This document shows, piece by piece, positions 34,462-44,791 of a stretch of DNA of 64,000 nt (its first letter is position 1; each line of letters begins with the position of its first letter). Position numbers and translations under genes: made by a program. A model generated the notes under the pieces. The model was not told the DNA's origin. It saw nothing but the letters and a program-made list of their open reading frames with translations, and made no database searches. The DNA comes from Oscillatoriales cyanobacterium (GTDB lineage Bacteria > Cyanobacteriota > Cyanobacteriia > Cyanobacteriales > Microcoleaceae), in NCBI GenBank assembly GCA_004293365.1, contig RDYN01000025.1, forward strand, positions 55,273 to 119,272. Direction: 5' to 3'.

Positions 34462-35325
34462 ATGGGCATCCGTTCTTACCGACCTTATACCTCCAGCACC
34501 CGGGAACATACCGTCTCGGACTTCGCTGAGATTACCAAATCAGAGCCGGAAAAGTCTCTAACCGGCAACAAGCACACCAAACAAGGCCGCAACAACCGAG
34601 GCGTCATCACCTGCCGCCACCGGGGAGGCGGTCACAAACGGCTTTATAGAGACATCGACTTCCGCCGCGACAAACACAGCATTCCTGCTACCGTCAAGGC
34701 GATCGAATATGACCCCAACCGCAACGCCCGCATCGCCCTTTTGTTCTACAAAGACGGCGAAAAACGGTACATCCTGCACCCGCTCAACTTAAACGTCGGT
34801 ACAGTAATTGTCTCAGGCCCAGACGCGCCGATCGAAATTGGCAACGCCCTACCCCTGAAGAACATTCCCCTCGGTACCAGCGTCCACAACGTCGAGCTAG
34901 TACCAGGAAAAGGCGGACAAATCGTCCGTTCCGCAGGCTCCAGCGCTCAGCTAATGGCAAAAGAAGGTAGCTACGTCACCCTCAAACTGCCATCCGGCGA
35001 ACAGCGCAAAGTCCGCGGCGACTGCTACGCTACGATCGGTCAAGTTGGCAATACAGACGCCAGAAACATCAGCCTCGGTAAAGCAGGCCGCACCCGCTGG
35101 AAAGGCCGCAGACCGACAGTTCGCGGTAGCGTCATGAACCCGGTAGACCACCCGCACGGCGGTGGCGAAGGCAGAGCGCCCATCGGGCGTCCGGGGCCTG
35201 TCACTCCTTGGGGCAAACCAGCATTGGGTGCCAAAACTCGACGCAAAAACAAGCGCAGCGACTCTTTAATCGTCCGGCGCCGCCGCAAATCTTCCAAGCG
35301 CGGCAAGGGCGGCAGACAGAGTTAA
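34462..35325 (+). CDS. rplB: 50S ribosomal protein L2
   Basis: 287 residues. [18 protein letters not shown] start; the RNA-binding domain and the C-terminal [20 protein letters not shown] with the conserved [10 protein letters not shown] histidine near the peptidyl transferase centre are intact. Core assembly protein of the 50S. No strong Shine-Dalgarno: the TCTAAAATC repeat runs to within ten bases of the ATG. Confidence 0.97.
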   Translation: MGIRSYRPYTSSTREHTVSDFAEITKSEPEKSLTGNKHTKQGRNNRGVITCRHRGGGHKRLYRDIDFRRDKHSIPATVKAIEYDPNRNARIALLFYKDGEKRYILHPLNLNVGTVIVSGPDAPIEIGNALPLKNIPLGTSVHNVELVPGKGGQIVRSAGSSAQLMAKEGSYVTLKLPSGEQRKVRGDCYATIGQVGNTDARNISLGKAGRTRWKGRRPTVRGSVMNPVDHPHGGGEGRAPIGRPGPVTPWGKPALGAKTRRKNKRSDSLIVRRRRKSSKRGKGGRQS

Positions 35326-35437
35326 TTTAGTAGCTAATGGGTAGTAATTGGTAATGGGTTATTGGAAATAACAAATTACCAATGCCCTCTCTGCCCAATG
35401 CCCAATTCCCGATGCCCAATTCCCAATTCCCAAAATT
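35326..35437. repeat. spacer with ATTGGTAA hairpin and CCCAATT units
   Basis: ATTGGTAA pairs with TTACCAAT downstream to make a hairpin; GCCCAAT/TCCCAAT heptamers follow up to rpsS. Confidence 0.65.
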
Positions 35438-35719
35438 ATGTCTCGATCGCTAAAAAAAGGCCCGTTTGTCGCAGACAACCTGATGACAAAAATCGAAAAA
35501 CTCAACGCCGCAGGCCAAAAACAAGTAATTAAAACTTGGTCGCGCTCTTCCACGATCCTGCCTCAAATGGTAGGTCACACGATCGCAGTTCACAACGGCA
35601 AGCAACACGTACCAGTCTACCTGACAGACCAAATGGTAGGTCACAAACTCGGAGAATTCTCCCCCACTCGCACCTTTAGAGGTCACGCGAAAAGTGGTGA
35701 TAAAAAGGCAAAAAGATAG
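35438..35719 (+). CDS. rpsS: 30S ribosomal protein S19
   Basis: 93 residues, [18 protein letters not shown] start and [18 protein letters not shown] end, as normal. Binds the 30S head with S13. No obvious Shine-Dalgarno before the ATG. Followed by a strong hairpin spacer. Confidence 0.97.
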   Translation: MSRSLKKGPFVADNLMTKIEKLNAAGQKQVIKTWSRSSTILPQMVGHTIAVHNGKQHVPVYLTDQMVGHKLGEFSPTRTFRGHAKSGDKKAKR

Positions 35720-35733
35720 CCTAATTAGGTGAC

Positions 35734-35783
35734 AGGTAAATGGTAATAGGAAAAACTTTTTACCAATTACCATTTACCTTTTT
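35734..35783 (+). terminator. 14-bp hairpin with short T-run between rpsS and rplV
   Basis: Perfect 14-bp arms AGGTAAATGGTAAT (35734-35747) and ATTACCATTTACCT (35766-35779) followed by TTTT. It looks like a weak intrinsic terminator, or a processing/attenuation site, inside the operon. Its arms are built from TACCAAT-type 7-bp repeats, so origin by repeat expansion is likely. Confidence 0.5.
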
Positions 35784-35818
35784 CCCAATTACCAATTACC
35801 AAGTGTACCAAAATCGAA

Positions 35819-36178
35819 ATGGCTATAGATACCACATCCGAAATTAAGGCGATCGCCCGTTACATCCGGACATCGCCCTTCAAAGTGCGCCGAGTCCTCG
35901 ACCAAATTCGCGGCAAAAGCTACCAAGAAGCGCTGATTTTACTCGAATTCATGCCCTACCGCGCCTGCGAACCAATTGTCAAAGTTTTGCGATCGGCAGT
36001 AGCCAACGCCGAACACAACGCAGGATTGGACAAAACCAAGCTCGTAGTCTCTCAAGCTTACGCAGACCAAGGCCCAGTCCTCAAACGCTTTAGACCCCGC
36101 GCTCAAGGTCGCGCCTACCAAATCCGCAAGCCAACTTGCCACATTACGGTAATAGTTGCTCCGCTCTTAGAAAACTAA
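35819..36178 (+). CDS. rplV: 50S ribosomal protein L22
   Basis: 119 residues. [25 protein letters not shown] and the beta-hairpin [22 protein letters not shown] that lines the exit tunnel are present. Part of the S10 cluster; the start has no clear Shine-Dalgarno. Confidence 0.97.
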   Translation: MAIDTTSEIKAIARYIRTSPFKVRRVLDQIRGKSYQEALILLEFMPYRACEPIVKVLRSAVANAEHNAGLDKTKLVVSQAYADQGPVLKRFRPRAQGRAYQIRKPTCHITVIVAPLLEN

Positions 36179-36352
36179 ACAACGGAAAAACGTAATAGGT
36201 AACAAACAGCTTAAAGTAGAAAAAAATAGGTAATTACCAATTACTTTTCTTCAAAGCACGGAAATCACGGAGTGGCAGATAGTTGTTTTTTACTTCTTCC
36301 CTCTTCCTTCTTCCTTCTTCCTTCCCTATTACCAATTAACTCATCAAATATT
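36179..36352. repeat. spacer with CTTCTTCC units
   Basis: 174-bp spacer. A pyrimidine tract of CTTCTTCC/CTTCCTT units (36293-36327) is followed by ATTACCAATTA. It can be translated as an apparent N-terminal extension of rpsC, but is not family sequence. Confidence 0.65.
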
Positions 36353-37081
36353 ATGGGCCAAAAAATACATCCAATTGGTTTTCGTCTCGGCATTACCCAA
36401 GAGCACCGCTCTCGCTGGTTTGCTGACCCGAAAAACTATCCAGAACTCTTGCAAGAAGACTTCAAAATTCGCAAGTACGTCCGCAAAACCCTCAGCAATG
36501 CAGGTATCTCCTCGGTCAAAATTGAGCGCAAAGCCGATCAAATCGACCTAGAAGTATTCACCGCCAGACCGGGCGTAGTCGTAGGCCGCGGCGGAGCAGG
36601 TATCGAAACCTTGCGCGTGGGTTTGCAGAAAGAACTCGGCAACAACCGCCAAATTCGCATCAACGTCGTTGAAGTTCAGCGCGTAGACGCCGATGCCACA
36701 CTGATCGCAGAATACATCGCCCAGCAACTAGAACGGCGCGTATCCTTCCGCCGAGTAGTCCGCCAAGCAATTACCCGCGCTCAAAAAGTCGGCATTCAAG
36801 GCATCAAAATTCAAGTCAGCGGACGCCTCAACGGTGCAGAAATTGCCCGTACCGAATGGACGCGCGAAGGCCGAGTCCCCTTGCACACGCTGCGGGCCGA
36901 CATCGACTACTCGTACTGCACCGCTCAAACCATCTACGGTATTCTCGGGATTAAAGTTTGGGTTTTCAAAGGCGAAATTATTCCCGGACAGGAACAAGAA
37001 GCCGCACCAAATGCAGCAGTGCCCCGCACTAAACAAAAGCGCCGCCGTCAGAACTTTGAAGATCGATCGAACGAAGGCTAG
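36353..37081 (+). CDS. rpsC: 30S ribosomal protein S3
   Basis: 242 residues from ATG 36353 ([15 protein letters not shown]), the universal S3 N-terminus; an in-frame ATG at 36272 lies in repeat sequence. KH domain with [11 protein letters not shown], then the basic C-terminal domain near the mRNA entry channel. The C-terminal tail ([17 protein letters not shown]) is longer than in E. coli, as in other cyanobacteria. Confidence 0.96.
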   Translation: MGQKIHPIGFRLGITQEHRSRWFADPKNYPELLQEDFKIRKYVRKTLSNAGISSVKIERKADQIDLEVFTARPGVVVGRGGAGIETLRVGLQKELGNNRQIRINVVEVQRVDADATLIAEYIAQQLERRVSFRRVVRQAITRAQKVGIQGIKIQVSGRLNGAEIARTEWTREGRVPLHTLRADIDYSYCTAQTIYGILGIKVWVFKGEIIPGQEQEAAPNAAVPRTKQKRRRQNFEDRSNEG

Positions 37082-37191
37082 CTAATTGTTAACTGTTAGT
37101 TGTCACTTGTTAATTGTCAGCTCAAACAAATTAGCAATTAGCAATTAGCAATTAGCAATTACCAATTACCCAACTCCCAACTCCCAAAGTC
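37082..37191. repeat. GCAATTA/CCAATTA heptamer spacer
   Basis: TTAGCAA units then TTACCAA and CAACTCC units from 37130 to the rplP start. Confidence 0.75.
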
Positions 37192-37611
37192 ATGTTAAGC
37201 CCTAAAAGAACAAAATTCCGCAAACAACAGCGCGGGCGAATGAGCGGTATTTCCACCCGCGGCAGCTCAGTTAGCTTTGGCGAATTTGCACTCCAAGCAG
37301 TCGAACCAGCCTGGATCACTTCCCGCCAAATAGAAGCCGGACGGCGCGCCATGACCCGCTATATCCGCCGGGGCGGCAAAATCTGGATTCGCATTTTTCC
37401 CGACAAACCAGTCACCCAGCGCGCAGCAGAAACCCGGATGGGTTCTGGTAAAGGCGCACCGGAGTTTTGGGTAGCCGTGGTCAAACCAGGTCGGATCATG
37501 TTTGAAATTGGTGGTGTCAGCGAAGAAGTGGCCCGCGAAGCAATGCGTTTGGCATCTTTCAAATTACCAATTAAAACCAAGTTCATCACCCGCGAAGAAA
37601 GCCCGTCATAG
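37192..37611 (+). CDS. rplP: 50S ribosomal protein L16
   Basis: 139 residues: [17 protein letters not shown] start, [26 protein letters not shown] centre. Contacts A-site tRNA. The conserved arginine in RRGGK is intact. Start without Shine-Dalgarno, directly after a repeat. Confidence 0.97.
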   Translation: MLSPKRTKFRKQQRGRMSGISTRGSSVSFGEFALQAVEPAWITSRQIEAGRRAMTRYIRRGGKIWIRIFPDKPVTQRAAETRMGSGKGAPEFWVAVVKPGRIMFEIGGVSEEVAREAMRLASFKLPIKTKFITREESPS

Positions 37612-37765
37612 TGGCGATCGAAGGTAGAATTAGGTCTGCATTCGTCAGAAATTTAAACGGCTACAGCAATTTAAAATCTGGCACGTACAACTTTTCTTTC
37701 CTTCGGTCTTCAGCATCAGAAAGAATTCTGTCTTCACTAGACCGCTAACGATAAAGCACACAATT

Positions 37766-38008
37766 ATGTCTTTGACCAAGATTAAAGAAGCTAGAGAATT
37801 AAGCGATGCAGCAGTAGCAGAGCAAATTTTAGCCGTCAAGCGCCAACTAATGGACTTGCGGCTTCAGCAAGCTACAGGCCGCATGGAAAAGCCTCACCTG
37901 TTCAAGCACGCCAAACACCGGCTGGCTCAATTAATGACAGTTGAACGCGAACGCCAAATCGCTGCTGAAGCAGCTCTCAAGTCTGCTCCCACCGCAGTCA
38001 GCGAGTAG
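37766..38008 (+). CDS. rpmC: 50S ribosomal protein L29
   Basis: 80 residues. LTKIKEARELSDAAVAEQILAVKRQLMDLRLQQATGRMEKPHLFKHAKHRLAQLMTV is standard L29; the alanine-rich C-terminal tail is a cyanobacterial addition. Sits near the tunnel exit beside L23. The spacer upstream (37612-37765) shows no repeat tract. Confidence 0.95.
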   Translation: MSLTKIKEARELSDAAVAEQILAVKRQLMDLRLQQATGRMEKPHLFKHAKHRLAQLMTVERERQIAAEAALKSAPTAVSE

Positions 38009-38079
38009 TTAGCAGCAGCCGAGCCGAGGTTCGCACAGCAGTTCAAAAAAACTCAATTGCACAACAACAATAGGTAGGT

Positions 38080-38328
38080 ATGGCAGTTAAAGAACGAGTT
38101 GGCGTAGTAGTCAGCGACAAAATGGATAAAACCGTCGTGGTAGCGATCGAAAACCGCTCCTCCCACACCAAATACGGCAAAATCGTAGTCCGTACCAAGC
38201 GCTACAAAGCTCACGACGAAGAAAATAAGTGCAAATCGGGCGATCGCGTCCGCATCACTGAAACTCGCCCCCTGAGCAAAACCAAACGCTGGACGGTTGC
38301 TGAGATTTTTGGGACAAAAAACGGCTAA
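38080..38328 (+). CDS. rpsQ: 30S ribosomal protein S17
   Basis: 82 residues, [24 protein letters not shown] start, OB fold. Primary 16S binder. Spacing to rpmC 71 bp. Confidence 0.96.
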   Translation: MAVKERVGVVVSDKMDKTVVVAIENRSSHTKYGKIVVRTKRYKAHDEENKCKSGDRVRITETRPLSKTKRWTVAEIFGTKNG

Positions 38329-38447
38329 CAGCTAATCGCCTTAGCGTAGCCCTCGAAGAGGATCGCCCGATCGCTCAAAGATTAACAATTCCCTTAGCAG
38401 TCAACAGTTAACACTCAACAGTTAACAGTCAACAGTCAACAATCACC
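38329..38447. repeat. AGTCAAC/AGTTAAC heptamer spacer
   Basis: From 38396 to 38440 the spacer is AACAGTT/AACAGTC 7-bp units ending in ACAATCACC before the rplN ATG. Confidence 0.8.
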
Positions 38448-38816
38448 ATGATTCAACCCCAGACATACCTCAATGTCGCCGACAATAGCGGAGCCCGCAA
38501 GCTCATGTGCATCCGCGTATTGGGAGGCGGCAACCGCCGTTACGGCGGAGTCGGCGATGTCATCATTGCCGTCGTCAAAGACGCCATTCCCAATATGGCA
38601 GTCAAAAAATCCGATGTCGTCAGAGCCGTCATTGTCAGAACCCGCAAAGCATTGCGTCGCGACAGCGGCATGAGCATTCGTTTTGACGACAACGCCGCCG
38701 TGATTATCAATCCCGAAGGCAACCCCAAAGGCACTCGCGTTTTCGGCCCAGTCGCCCGCGAACTCCGCGACAAAAACTTTACTAAAATCGTTTCCCTAGC
38801 CCCGGAGGTACTTTAA
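38448..38816 (+). CDS. rplN: 50S ribosomal protein L14
   Basis: 122 residues, [27 protein letters not shown] start; very conserved. Contacts the 30S at a bridge. Separated from rplX by one base, so probably coupled. Confidence 0.97.
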   Translation: MIQPQTYLNVADNSGARKLMCIRVLGGGNRRYGGVGDVIIAVVKDAIPNMAVKKSDVVRAVIVRTRKALRRDSGMSIRFDDNAAVIINPEGNPKGTRVFGPVARELRDKNFTKIVSLAPEVL

Positions 38817-38817
38817 A

Positions 38818-39180
38818 ATGTACGGAAAAAAGGGTAAAGCAACTAGCGAACCGCAGCGCCACAGAATGCACGTCAAAGCAGGCGATACTGTTCAAATAAT
38901 TACTGGCAAAGAGAAAGGAAAAGTCGGACAAATCTTAAAGACATATCCCAAAGTCAGCAAAGTAATTGTTAAAGGCGTAAATATCCGAACCAAGCACGTC
39001 AAGCCCCAACAAGAAGGGGAATCGGGAAAAATCGTCACCTTTGAGGCTCCTATTCACAGCTCAAATGTGATGCACTATTCCGAAAAAGAGAAAGTCGCCA
39101 GCCGCGTCTGCTATACATTTAGTGAGGACGGCCGCAAACTGCGACAACTCAAAAAAACCGGAGAAATCCTCGATAATTAG
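38818..39180 (+). CDS. rplX: 50S ribosomal protein L24
   Basis: 120 residues. KOW motif in [22 protein letters not shown], then [24 protein letters not shown]. Assembly initiator protein. Its stop codon merges with a TAGTCAT repeat tract. Confidence 0.96.
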   Translation: MYGKKGKATSEPQRHRMHVKAGDTVQIITGKEKGKVGQILKTYPKVSKVIVKGVNIRTKHVKPQQEGESGKIVTFEAPIHSSNVMHYSEKEKVASRVCYTFSEDGRKLRQLKKTGEILDN

Positions 39181-39321
39181 TCATTAGTCATTAGTCATTA
39201 GTCATTAACTGACAACGGACAACGGACAACGGACAACGGACAATTGTCAACGGACAACTGACAACTGACAAAGAACAATTCCCTGACCAAGCCCAGGGAC
39301 AGTTAACGAAACACAAAAACT
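39181..39321. repeat. TAGTCAT and ACAACGG heptamer spacer
   Basis: Four TAGTCAT units, then ACAACGG units (about 39211-39262) and ACAACTG units. Two different 7-bp words lie in tandem before rplE. Confidence 0.85.
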
Positions 39322-39867
39322 ATGCCGGACAAACTCAAAGTTCTTTATCAAGGAAAAATCGTTCCCCAACTGATGGATCAGTTTAAATATACTAATATCC
39401 ATCAGGTTCCAAAACTCGTCAAAGTCACCGTGAACCGCGGTTTGGGAGAAGCTTCTCAAAATGCTAAGGCACTGGATTCGTCGCTGAATGAAATTGCCAT
39501 CATCACCGGACAAAAACCGGTGGTGACTCGGGCGAAAAAAGCGATCGCAGGCTTCAAAATCCGCAAAGGAGTACCAGTCGGCGTGATGGTGACGCTGCGG
39601 GGCGATCGGATGTACGATTTTCTCGATCGGCTGATCAACCTCGCACTCCCCCGCATCCGCGACTTCCGCGGCATCAGCCCCAAAAGCTTTGACGGGCGCG
39701 GCAACTACAGCTTGGGTCTGAGAGAACAGCTAATCTTTCCAGAAATAGAATATGACCGCATCGATCAAATTCGAGGCATGGACATTTCAATTATCACCAC
39801 AGCAAACACCGACGAAGAAGGACGCGCTTTGCTTAAAGAAATGGGAATGCCGTTCCGGGACAACTAA
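39322..39867 (+). CDS. rplE: 50S ribosomal protein L5
   Basis: 181 residues. [58 protein letters not shown] and [18 protein letters not shown] are all typical. Binds 5S rRNA. rpsH follows after 22 bases. Confidence 0.97.
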   Translation: MPDKLKVLYQGKIVPQLMDQFKYTNIHQVPKLVKVTVNRGLGEASQNAKALDSSLNEIAIITGQKPVVTRAKKAIAGFKIRKGVPVGVMVTLRGDRMYDFLDRLINLALPRIRDFRGISPKSFDGRGNYSLGLREQLIFPEIEYDRIDQIRGMDISIITTANTDEEGRALLKEMGMPFRDN

Positions 39868-39889
39868 GCACTAGAGTAAGAAGCAAAAG

Positions 39890-40294
39890 ATGGCAGCTAA
39901 CGATACCATAGCAGATATGTTGACGCGCATTCGCAATTCTTGCATGGCGCGCCACCAAACAACGCAAATTCCAGCTACAAAAATGACCCGCAGCATCGCC
40001 CAAGTTCTAAAGAATGAAGGCTTCATCGGCGAATTTGAAGAAGCAGAACCAGAAGGCATCAAGAGACATTTAGTGCTTTCTCTAAAGTACAAAGGTAAAA
40101 CTCGCAAGCCCATTATCACGGCACTTAAGCGAGTCAGCAAACCAGGACTGCGCGTTTACTCGAACCGCAAAGAACTGCCCCGAGTATTAGGCGGAATTGG
40201 CATTGCCATTATCTCCACCTCCAGCGGCATTATGACCGATCGAGAAGCCCGGCGCCAAGGTTTGGGCGGTGAAGTGCTTTGTTATGTTTGGTAG
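39890..40294 (+). CDS. rpsH: 30S ribosomal protein S8
   Basis: 134 residues, [20 protein letters not shown] start and GGEVLCYVW end. In E. coli S8 represses the spc operon. rpsN, usually between rplE and rpsH, is missing here, as is usual in cyanobacteria. Confidence 0.97.
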   Translation: MAANDTIADMLTRIRNSCMARHQTTQIPATKMTRSIAQVLKNEGFIGEFEEAEPEGIKRHLVLSLKYKGKTRKPIITALKRVSKPGLRVYSNRKELPRVLGGIGIAIISTSSGIMTDREARRQGLGGEVLCYVW

Positions 40295-40555
40295 TCATTA
40301 GTCATTAGTCATTAGTCAGTCGATTTTAGATTTTAGATTTTAGATTTTAGATTGACTCAACAGATGAATCTGAGAGATTGAACCAGGGTCTAAAATTTGG
40401 CGAGTATCCACTCAGCAGAGTCGGCGACTTGTACCCGTTTATTACGGATAATTAGTCACTGGTCATGGGTGACAAACTCAAAAATCGATCGCTAAAGACT
40501 AATAACTAAAAACTAACAATCAAAGACTAATAACTAAAAACAAAAGACAAAAACT
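40295..40555. repeat. TAGTCAT, TTTTAGA and ACTAAAA heptamer spacer
   Basis: The longest spacer within the contiguous r-protein genes (261 bp). Four TAGTCAT units at its left edge, five TTTTAGA units (40323-40352), an unrepeated middle, then AACTAAAAACTAAC/AAAGACT units to the rplF start. Confidence 0.85.
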
Positions 40556-41104
40556 ATGTCGCGAATTGGCAAGCGTCCGATTAGCATCCCCAGTAAAGTA
40601 ACCATCACCCTAGACGGTCAAAATGTAGCCGTCAAAGGCCCTAAAGGTGAACTTTCCCGAGTAATCCCCGCCGAAATCCTCATGGGACTCGAAGGCGAGA
40701 CTTTACTCGTTACCCGCCGAGACGAATCTCGCGTCGCCAGACAACTGCACGGCCTCTGTCGCACCCTAGTCGCCAACATGGTCGAAGGTGTATCGCAAGG
40801 TTTTCAGCGGCGTCTGGAAATTATCGGCACAGGTTATCGGGCACAGGTTCAAGGACGGAACCTGATTTTAAACGTCGGTTACAGCAAGCCAGTTGAAATG
40901 CCCCCTCCAGAAGGCATCACCATGGCAGTTGAAGGCAACACCAACGTCATTGTCTCCGGCATTGACAAAGAACTCGTAGGCAACACAGCAGCCCGCATCC
41001 GCGCGGTGCGTCCGCCCGAAGTTTACAAGGGCAAAGGCATTCGCTACAGCGGCGAAGTCGTCCGGCGCAAAGCTGGTAAAACAGGCAAAACAGGTAAGAA
41101 GTAA
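40556..41104 (+). CDS. rplF: 50S ribosomal protein L6
   Basis: 182 residues. [17 protein letters not shown], then [14 protein letters not shown] and the C-terminal [27 protein letters not shown]. The tail has KTGKTGKK. rplR follows after two bases. Confidence 0.97.
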   Translation: MSRIGKRPISIPSKVTITLDGQNVAVKGPKGELSRVIPAEILMGLEGETLLVTRRDESRVARQLHGLCRTLVANMVEGVSQGFQRRLEIIGTGYRAQVQGRNLILNVGYSKPVEMPPPEGITMAVEGNTNVIVSGIDKELVGNTAARIRAVRPPEVYKGKGIRYSGEVVRRKAGKTGKTGKK

Positions 41105-41106
41105 CA

Positions 41107-41469
41107 ATGAAGCTTACTCGCAAAGAATCAGTCCACCGCAGACACCGCCGCGTCCGGCGCAAGGTATTCGGCACTGCCGAACGTCCCAGATTAGCGGTAT
41201 TTCGATCGTCTCAGCACATCTACGCTCAAGTAATCGACGACACGGCACAGCACACTTTGGCTGCTGCGTCAACCCTCGATCCAGAATTGAAGTCAACTCT
41301 GACTTCAGGCGGCAACTGTGCAGCTAGCGTCCAAGTCGGTCAGTTGATTGCCAAACGCTGTTCCAGCGCTGGCATAGCTAAAGTCGTATTCGATCGCGGA
41401 GGCAACCTCTACCACGGTCGCGTCAAAGCCCTCGCAGATGCAGCTCGCGAAGCCGGGTTAGACTTTTAG
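41107..41469 (+). CDS. rplR: 50S ribosomal protein L18
   Basis: 120 residues, [34 protein letters not shown]; 5S rRNA binder. The end [30 protein letters not shown] is intact. Confidence 0.97.
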   Translation: MKLTRKESVHRRHRRVRRKVFGTAERPRLAVFRSSQHIYAQVIDDTAQHTLAAASTLDPELKSTLTSGGNCAASVQVGQLIAKRCSSAGIAKVVFDRGGNLYHGRVKALADAAREAGLDF

Positions 41470-41654
41470 GAAGAAGGAAGTTCGGCAACGGATTGTGTAA
41501 CGGATGTAACGGATGTAACGGATAGAAGGAAGCAATTTTTAGCTATCTATGACAGAAGGAAGAAAAAACCCAGAACAAAATTCTGAATTCCTAATTGTTA
41601 ATTCCCGATCGCCGACTACGAGTTAATAATCCTCAATTCCCTAAGGACAAAACT
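41469..41654. repeat. GTAACGGAT element spacer
   Basis: From the rplR stop: GAAGGAAGTTCGGCAACGGAT, TGTGTAACGGATGTAACGG and further GTAACGGAT units (to about 41522), then GAAGGAAG again. Same family as at 19957 and 50374. Confidence 0.8.
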
Positions 41655-42203
41655 ATGGCAGAACAACAAAAAGAACAGCGCAACAAGAAAAAAAGCAATA
41701 ACAACAAAGGGCGCGAAAAAGAATCCGAATGGCAAGAACGGGTTGTTCAGATTCGTCGCGTTACCAAAGTAGTTAAAGGCGGTAAAAAACTCAGCTTCCG
41801 CGCCATAGTCATTATCGGCAACGAACGCGGTCAAGTTGGAGTGGGAGTCGGCAAAGCTAGCGACGTAATCGGTGCCGTTAAAAAAGGCGTCGCTGACGGC
41901 AAAAAGCACCTAATTGAAGTTCCCCTCACCAAATCAAACTCCATCCCTCACCCCATCAACGGTGACGGTGGCGGAGCCAAAGTCATGATGCGTCCGGCCG
42001 CTCCGGGAACCGGGGTAATTGCAGGGGGAGCAGTGCGAACTGTTCTCGAACTAGCAGGAGTCCGCAACATCTTAGCCAAACAGCTAGGTTCCGGAAATCC
42101 TTTGAACAACGCCCGAGCAGCAGTCAACGCCCTCTCCACCCTCCGCACCTTGTCCGAAGTGGCTCAAGAGCGCGGAATTCCAGTAGAAAACCTCTACGGT
42201 TAG
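41655..42203 (+). CDS. rpsE: 30S ribosomal protein S5
   Basis: 182 residues from ATG 41655 ([19 protein letters not shown]), preceded by CTAAGGAC; a longer in-frame start upstream has no family support. The Lys/Asn/Gln-rich N-terminal extension is followed by the double-stranded RNA-binding domain and [18 protein letters not shown]. Helps decoding accuracy. rpmD (L30) is absent after it, as in other cyanobacteria. Confidence 0.96.
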   Translation: MAEQQKEQRNKKKSNNNKGREKESEWQERVVQIRRVTKVVKGGKKLSFRAIVIIGNERGQVGVGVGKASDVIGAVKKGVADGKKHLIEVPLTKSNSIPHPINGDGGGAKVMMRPAAPGTGVIAGGAVRTVLELAGVRNILAKQLGSGNPLNNARAAVNALSTLRTLSEVAQERGIPVENLYG

Positions 42204-42349
42204 GGCATAGAGAATGGGAAACCGTAAGTTTTGAGTGTTAAGTGCCTGCGTTGAGTATCAAAAAATCCGCAACTCAAAACTCACGCACTCAAAACTACTG
42301 CGCGCCCCCTCTCTTGCATACCAATTACCAATTACCAATTACTAAAACT
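42204..42349. repeat. ACCAATT heptamer spacer
   Basis: ACTCAAAACTCACGCACTCAAAAC-type words, then three ACCAATT units (42321-42341) up to the rplO start. Confidence 0.65.
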
Positions 42350-42796
42350 ATGAGATTGCAAGACGCCCGACCCAAAGCAGGCTCCCAAAAGCGCCCCCGA
42401 CGCTTGGGCAGAGGTATTTCTGCCGGTCAAGGCGCGAGCTCCGGCAAAGGGATGCGCGGTCAAAAATCTAGAGCCGGTAGCGGCACTAGACCCGGTTTTG
42501 AAGGCGGTCAAAATCCCCTTTACCGCCGCCTGCCCAAGCTGAAAAGCTTCCCTCTAGTGAACCGGAAAGAGTACACTACCATTAATGTAAGTAAATTAGC
42601 ATCGCTGCCAGCAAACACAGAAGTTACTCTCTCCTCTTTGATGGAAGCAAAAATTGTCAATAGTGACAATGGGCCGCTGAAAATCTTAGGAGATGGCGAA
42701 CTGAATGTGGCTCTGCAAGTGCGCGCCAAGGCTTTTACCGCAGGTGCTCGCACCAAAATTGAAGCCGCTGGCGGAAGTTGCGAATTAGTTGCGTGA
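42350..42796 (+). CDS. rplO: 50S ribosomal protein L15
   Basis: 148 residues from ATG 42350 ([41 protein letters not shown]), the standard L15 start; the open frame upstream is repeat sequence. [15 protein letters not shown] is conserved. Followed by secY after 103 bp with TCCCAAATC repeats. Confidence 0.96.
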   Translation: MRLQDARPKAGSQKRPRRLGRGISAGQGASSGKGMRGQKSRAGSGTRPGFEGGQNPLYRRLPKLKSFPLVNRKEYTTINVSKLASLPANTEVTLSSLMEAKIVNSDNGPLKILGDGELNVALQVRAKAFTAGARTKIEAAGGSCELVA

Positions 42797-42899
42797 AGAT
42801 TTGAGGTTTGAGAGTTTGTCCAAATCTCAAATCCTCTCTTCTTGCTATCAGAAAATGATTTAGTCGAAAATCCCAAATCTAAAATCCCAAATCGTAACT

Positions 42900-44204
42900 A
42901 TGGACGTTAGTAAAGAAAAAGCGCCAACTGCACAAGAGACGTTCATGCAGATGGCTCAAGCTGCTGGTTTGCGAGGCCGCATCCTCGTCACCATTGGCTT
43001 ATTGATTTTAGTGCGCCTGGGCGTCCACTTGCCAGTCCCCGGGATCGATCGCGCCGCCTTTGCCCAAAACGTCCAAAATAGCCCTTTAATTGGCTTTTTG
43101 GACTTGTTTTCAGGAGGCGGTCTCTCAGCTTTGGGGATTTTCGCGCTGGGGATTTTGCCCTACATTAATGCTTCAATTATTGTGCAACTTCTAACTGCGG
43201 CTTTGCCAAGTTTAGAAGATATGCAGAAAAATGACGGCGAAGCAGGGCGGCGCAAGATTTCTCAAATTACTCGCTACGTTTCCCTGGGCTGGGCTATTCT
43301 GCAAAGCATTGGCATTGCGATTTGGGTCAGTCCTTTTGCCCAATCTCCGGGACCTTTTTTCATCCCACAAACAGCTTTGGCTCTAACAGCAGGCTCGATG
43401 TTTGTCATGTGGATATCGGAAGTGGTGACAGAGCGAGGTATTGGGAACGGAGCATCGCTGTTGATTTTTATTAACATTGTGTCGGTTTTACCGCGCTCTT
43501 TGGGACAAACTTTTGAATTGGCTCAAAGTGGCGACACGCAAGTTGTAGGTCGCGTCGTGGTTCTGCTGCTGGTCTTTTTGGTGACGATTGTCGGGATTGT
43601 TTTTGTTCAGGAAGGTACTCGCCGGATTCCGATTATTTCGGCCCGCCGCCAAGTCGGCCGCAAAGTTTATCGGGAAAGCCGCAGCTATCTACCGCTGCGC
43701 TTAAATCAAGGCGGAGTGATGCCGATTATTTTTGCATCTTCGGTGTTGATTGTGCCTTCTTTCCTCGCTCAGTCTCTCAATCAGCCGTTTTTGGTTCAAG
43801 TTGCTAATGTGTTGAGTCCGAACGGCCCTGCGCCTTGGGCTTACGCGCTGTTTTATCTGACTTTGATTCTGTTCTTCAGCTATTTCTACGCTTCGTTGAT
43901 TGTCAACCCCGTAGATATGTCTCAGAACTTGAAGAAAATGGGCGCCAGCATTCCTGGGATTCGTCCGGGTCAGAAAACCAGCGATTATGTGGAGAAGGTT
44001 TTGAACCGTTTGACTTTCTTGGGAGCGATTTTTCTCGGTCTGGTGGCGATTGTACCCACGGCTGTAGAAAGTGCGATCGGCGTCCAAACTTTTAGAGGTT
44101 TTGGTGCAACTTCCCTACTCATTCTAGTAGGTGTGGCGATCGAAACTGCCAAGCAAATTCAAACTTACGTCATCTCCCAGCGATATGAAGGAATGGTGAA
44201 GTAA
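42900..44204 (+). CDS. secY: preprotein translocase subunit SecY
   Basis: 434 residues with ten transmembrane segments. FMQMAQAAGLRGRILVTIGLLILVRLGVHLPVPGID begins the first helix; the plug region and the cytoplasmic loops with RRIPIISARRQVGRK (ribosome contact) are present. Central pore of the Sec channel in plasma and thylakoid membranes. adk follows five bases after the stop. Confidence 0.97.
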   Translation: MDVSKEKAPTAQETFMQMAQAAGLRGRILVTIGLLILVRLGVHLPVPGIDRAAFAQNVQNSPLIGFLDLFSGGGLSALGIFALGILPYINASIIVQLLTAALPSLEDMQKNDGEAGRRKISQITRYVSLGWAILQSIGIAIWVSPFAQSPGPFFIPQTALALTAGSMFVMWISEVVTERGIGNGASLLIFINIVSVLPRSLGQTFELAQSGDTQVVGRVVVLLLVFLVTIVGIVFVQEGTRRIPIISARRQVGRKVYRESRSYLPLRLNQGGVMPIIFASSVLIVPSFLAQSLNQPFLVQVANVLSPNGPAPWAYALFYLTLILFFSYFYASLIVNPVDMSQNLKKMGASIPGIRPGQKTSDYVEKVLNRLTFLGAIFLGLVAIVPTAVESAIGVQTFRGFGATSLLILVGVAIETAKQIQTYVISQRYEGMVK

Positions 44205-44209
44205 TCGCA

Positions 44210-44791
44210 ATGCAATTGATTTTTATGGGGCCTCCAGGGGCGGGAAAGGGAACTCAGGCTCAGCTTTTAGCCGCTCTCTGGAAAATACCCCACATTTCTA
44301 CGGGTGACATCCTCCGCGCCTGCGTGGTGGCGAAAACAGCCTTAGGTCAAAAGGCGAAAGCCTATATGGATGCTGGTGAGTTGGTTCCCGACGAGTTATT
44401 GATGGATATCGTCCAAGAACGCATGAATGAACCAGATGCTCGTGCAGGCTGGATTCTCGACGGCTTTCCCCGTACTGTGGCACAGGCAGCGTTTTTTGAC
44501 AAACTGCTGTGTGAGGTTGGTACTGAGGGAAGTCAGTCTGGTAAGGACTGCGCTATCAGAGCTGTCAATTTGGATGTACCTGACAATGTTTTGGTGACTC
44601 GCCTGCTGTCGCGGGGCCGCCAGGATGACAATGAGGAGACGATCCGGCGCCGGTTGCAAGTTTATCGCGAGCAAACTGAGCCTTTGATTGAGTTTTATAG
44701 CGCTCGCGAACAGTTAGTTGCGGTTGATGGCGATCGCGACATGGAAGTAGTCACCGCAGAACTGCAACAAGCGCTCTCTGGCGACTCTTGA
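44210..44791 (+). CDS. adk: adenylate kinase
   Basis: 193 residues. P-loop GPPGAGKGTQ (7-16), DGFPRT and the short lid form without zinc cysteines. It interconverts AMP + ATP and 2 ADP in the cytoplasm. Shares an operon with secY as in most bacteria. Length typical of the short cyanobacterial type. Confidence 0.97.
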   Translation: MQLIFMGPPGAGKGTQAQLLAALWKIPHISTGDILRACVVAKTALGQKAKAYMDAGELVPDELLMDIVQERMNEPDARAGWILDGFPRTVAQAAFFDKLLCEVGTEGSQSGKDCAIRAVNLDVPDNVLVTRLLSRGRQDDNEETIRRRLQVYREQTEPLIEFYSAREQLVAVDGDRDMEVVTAELQQALSGDS

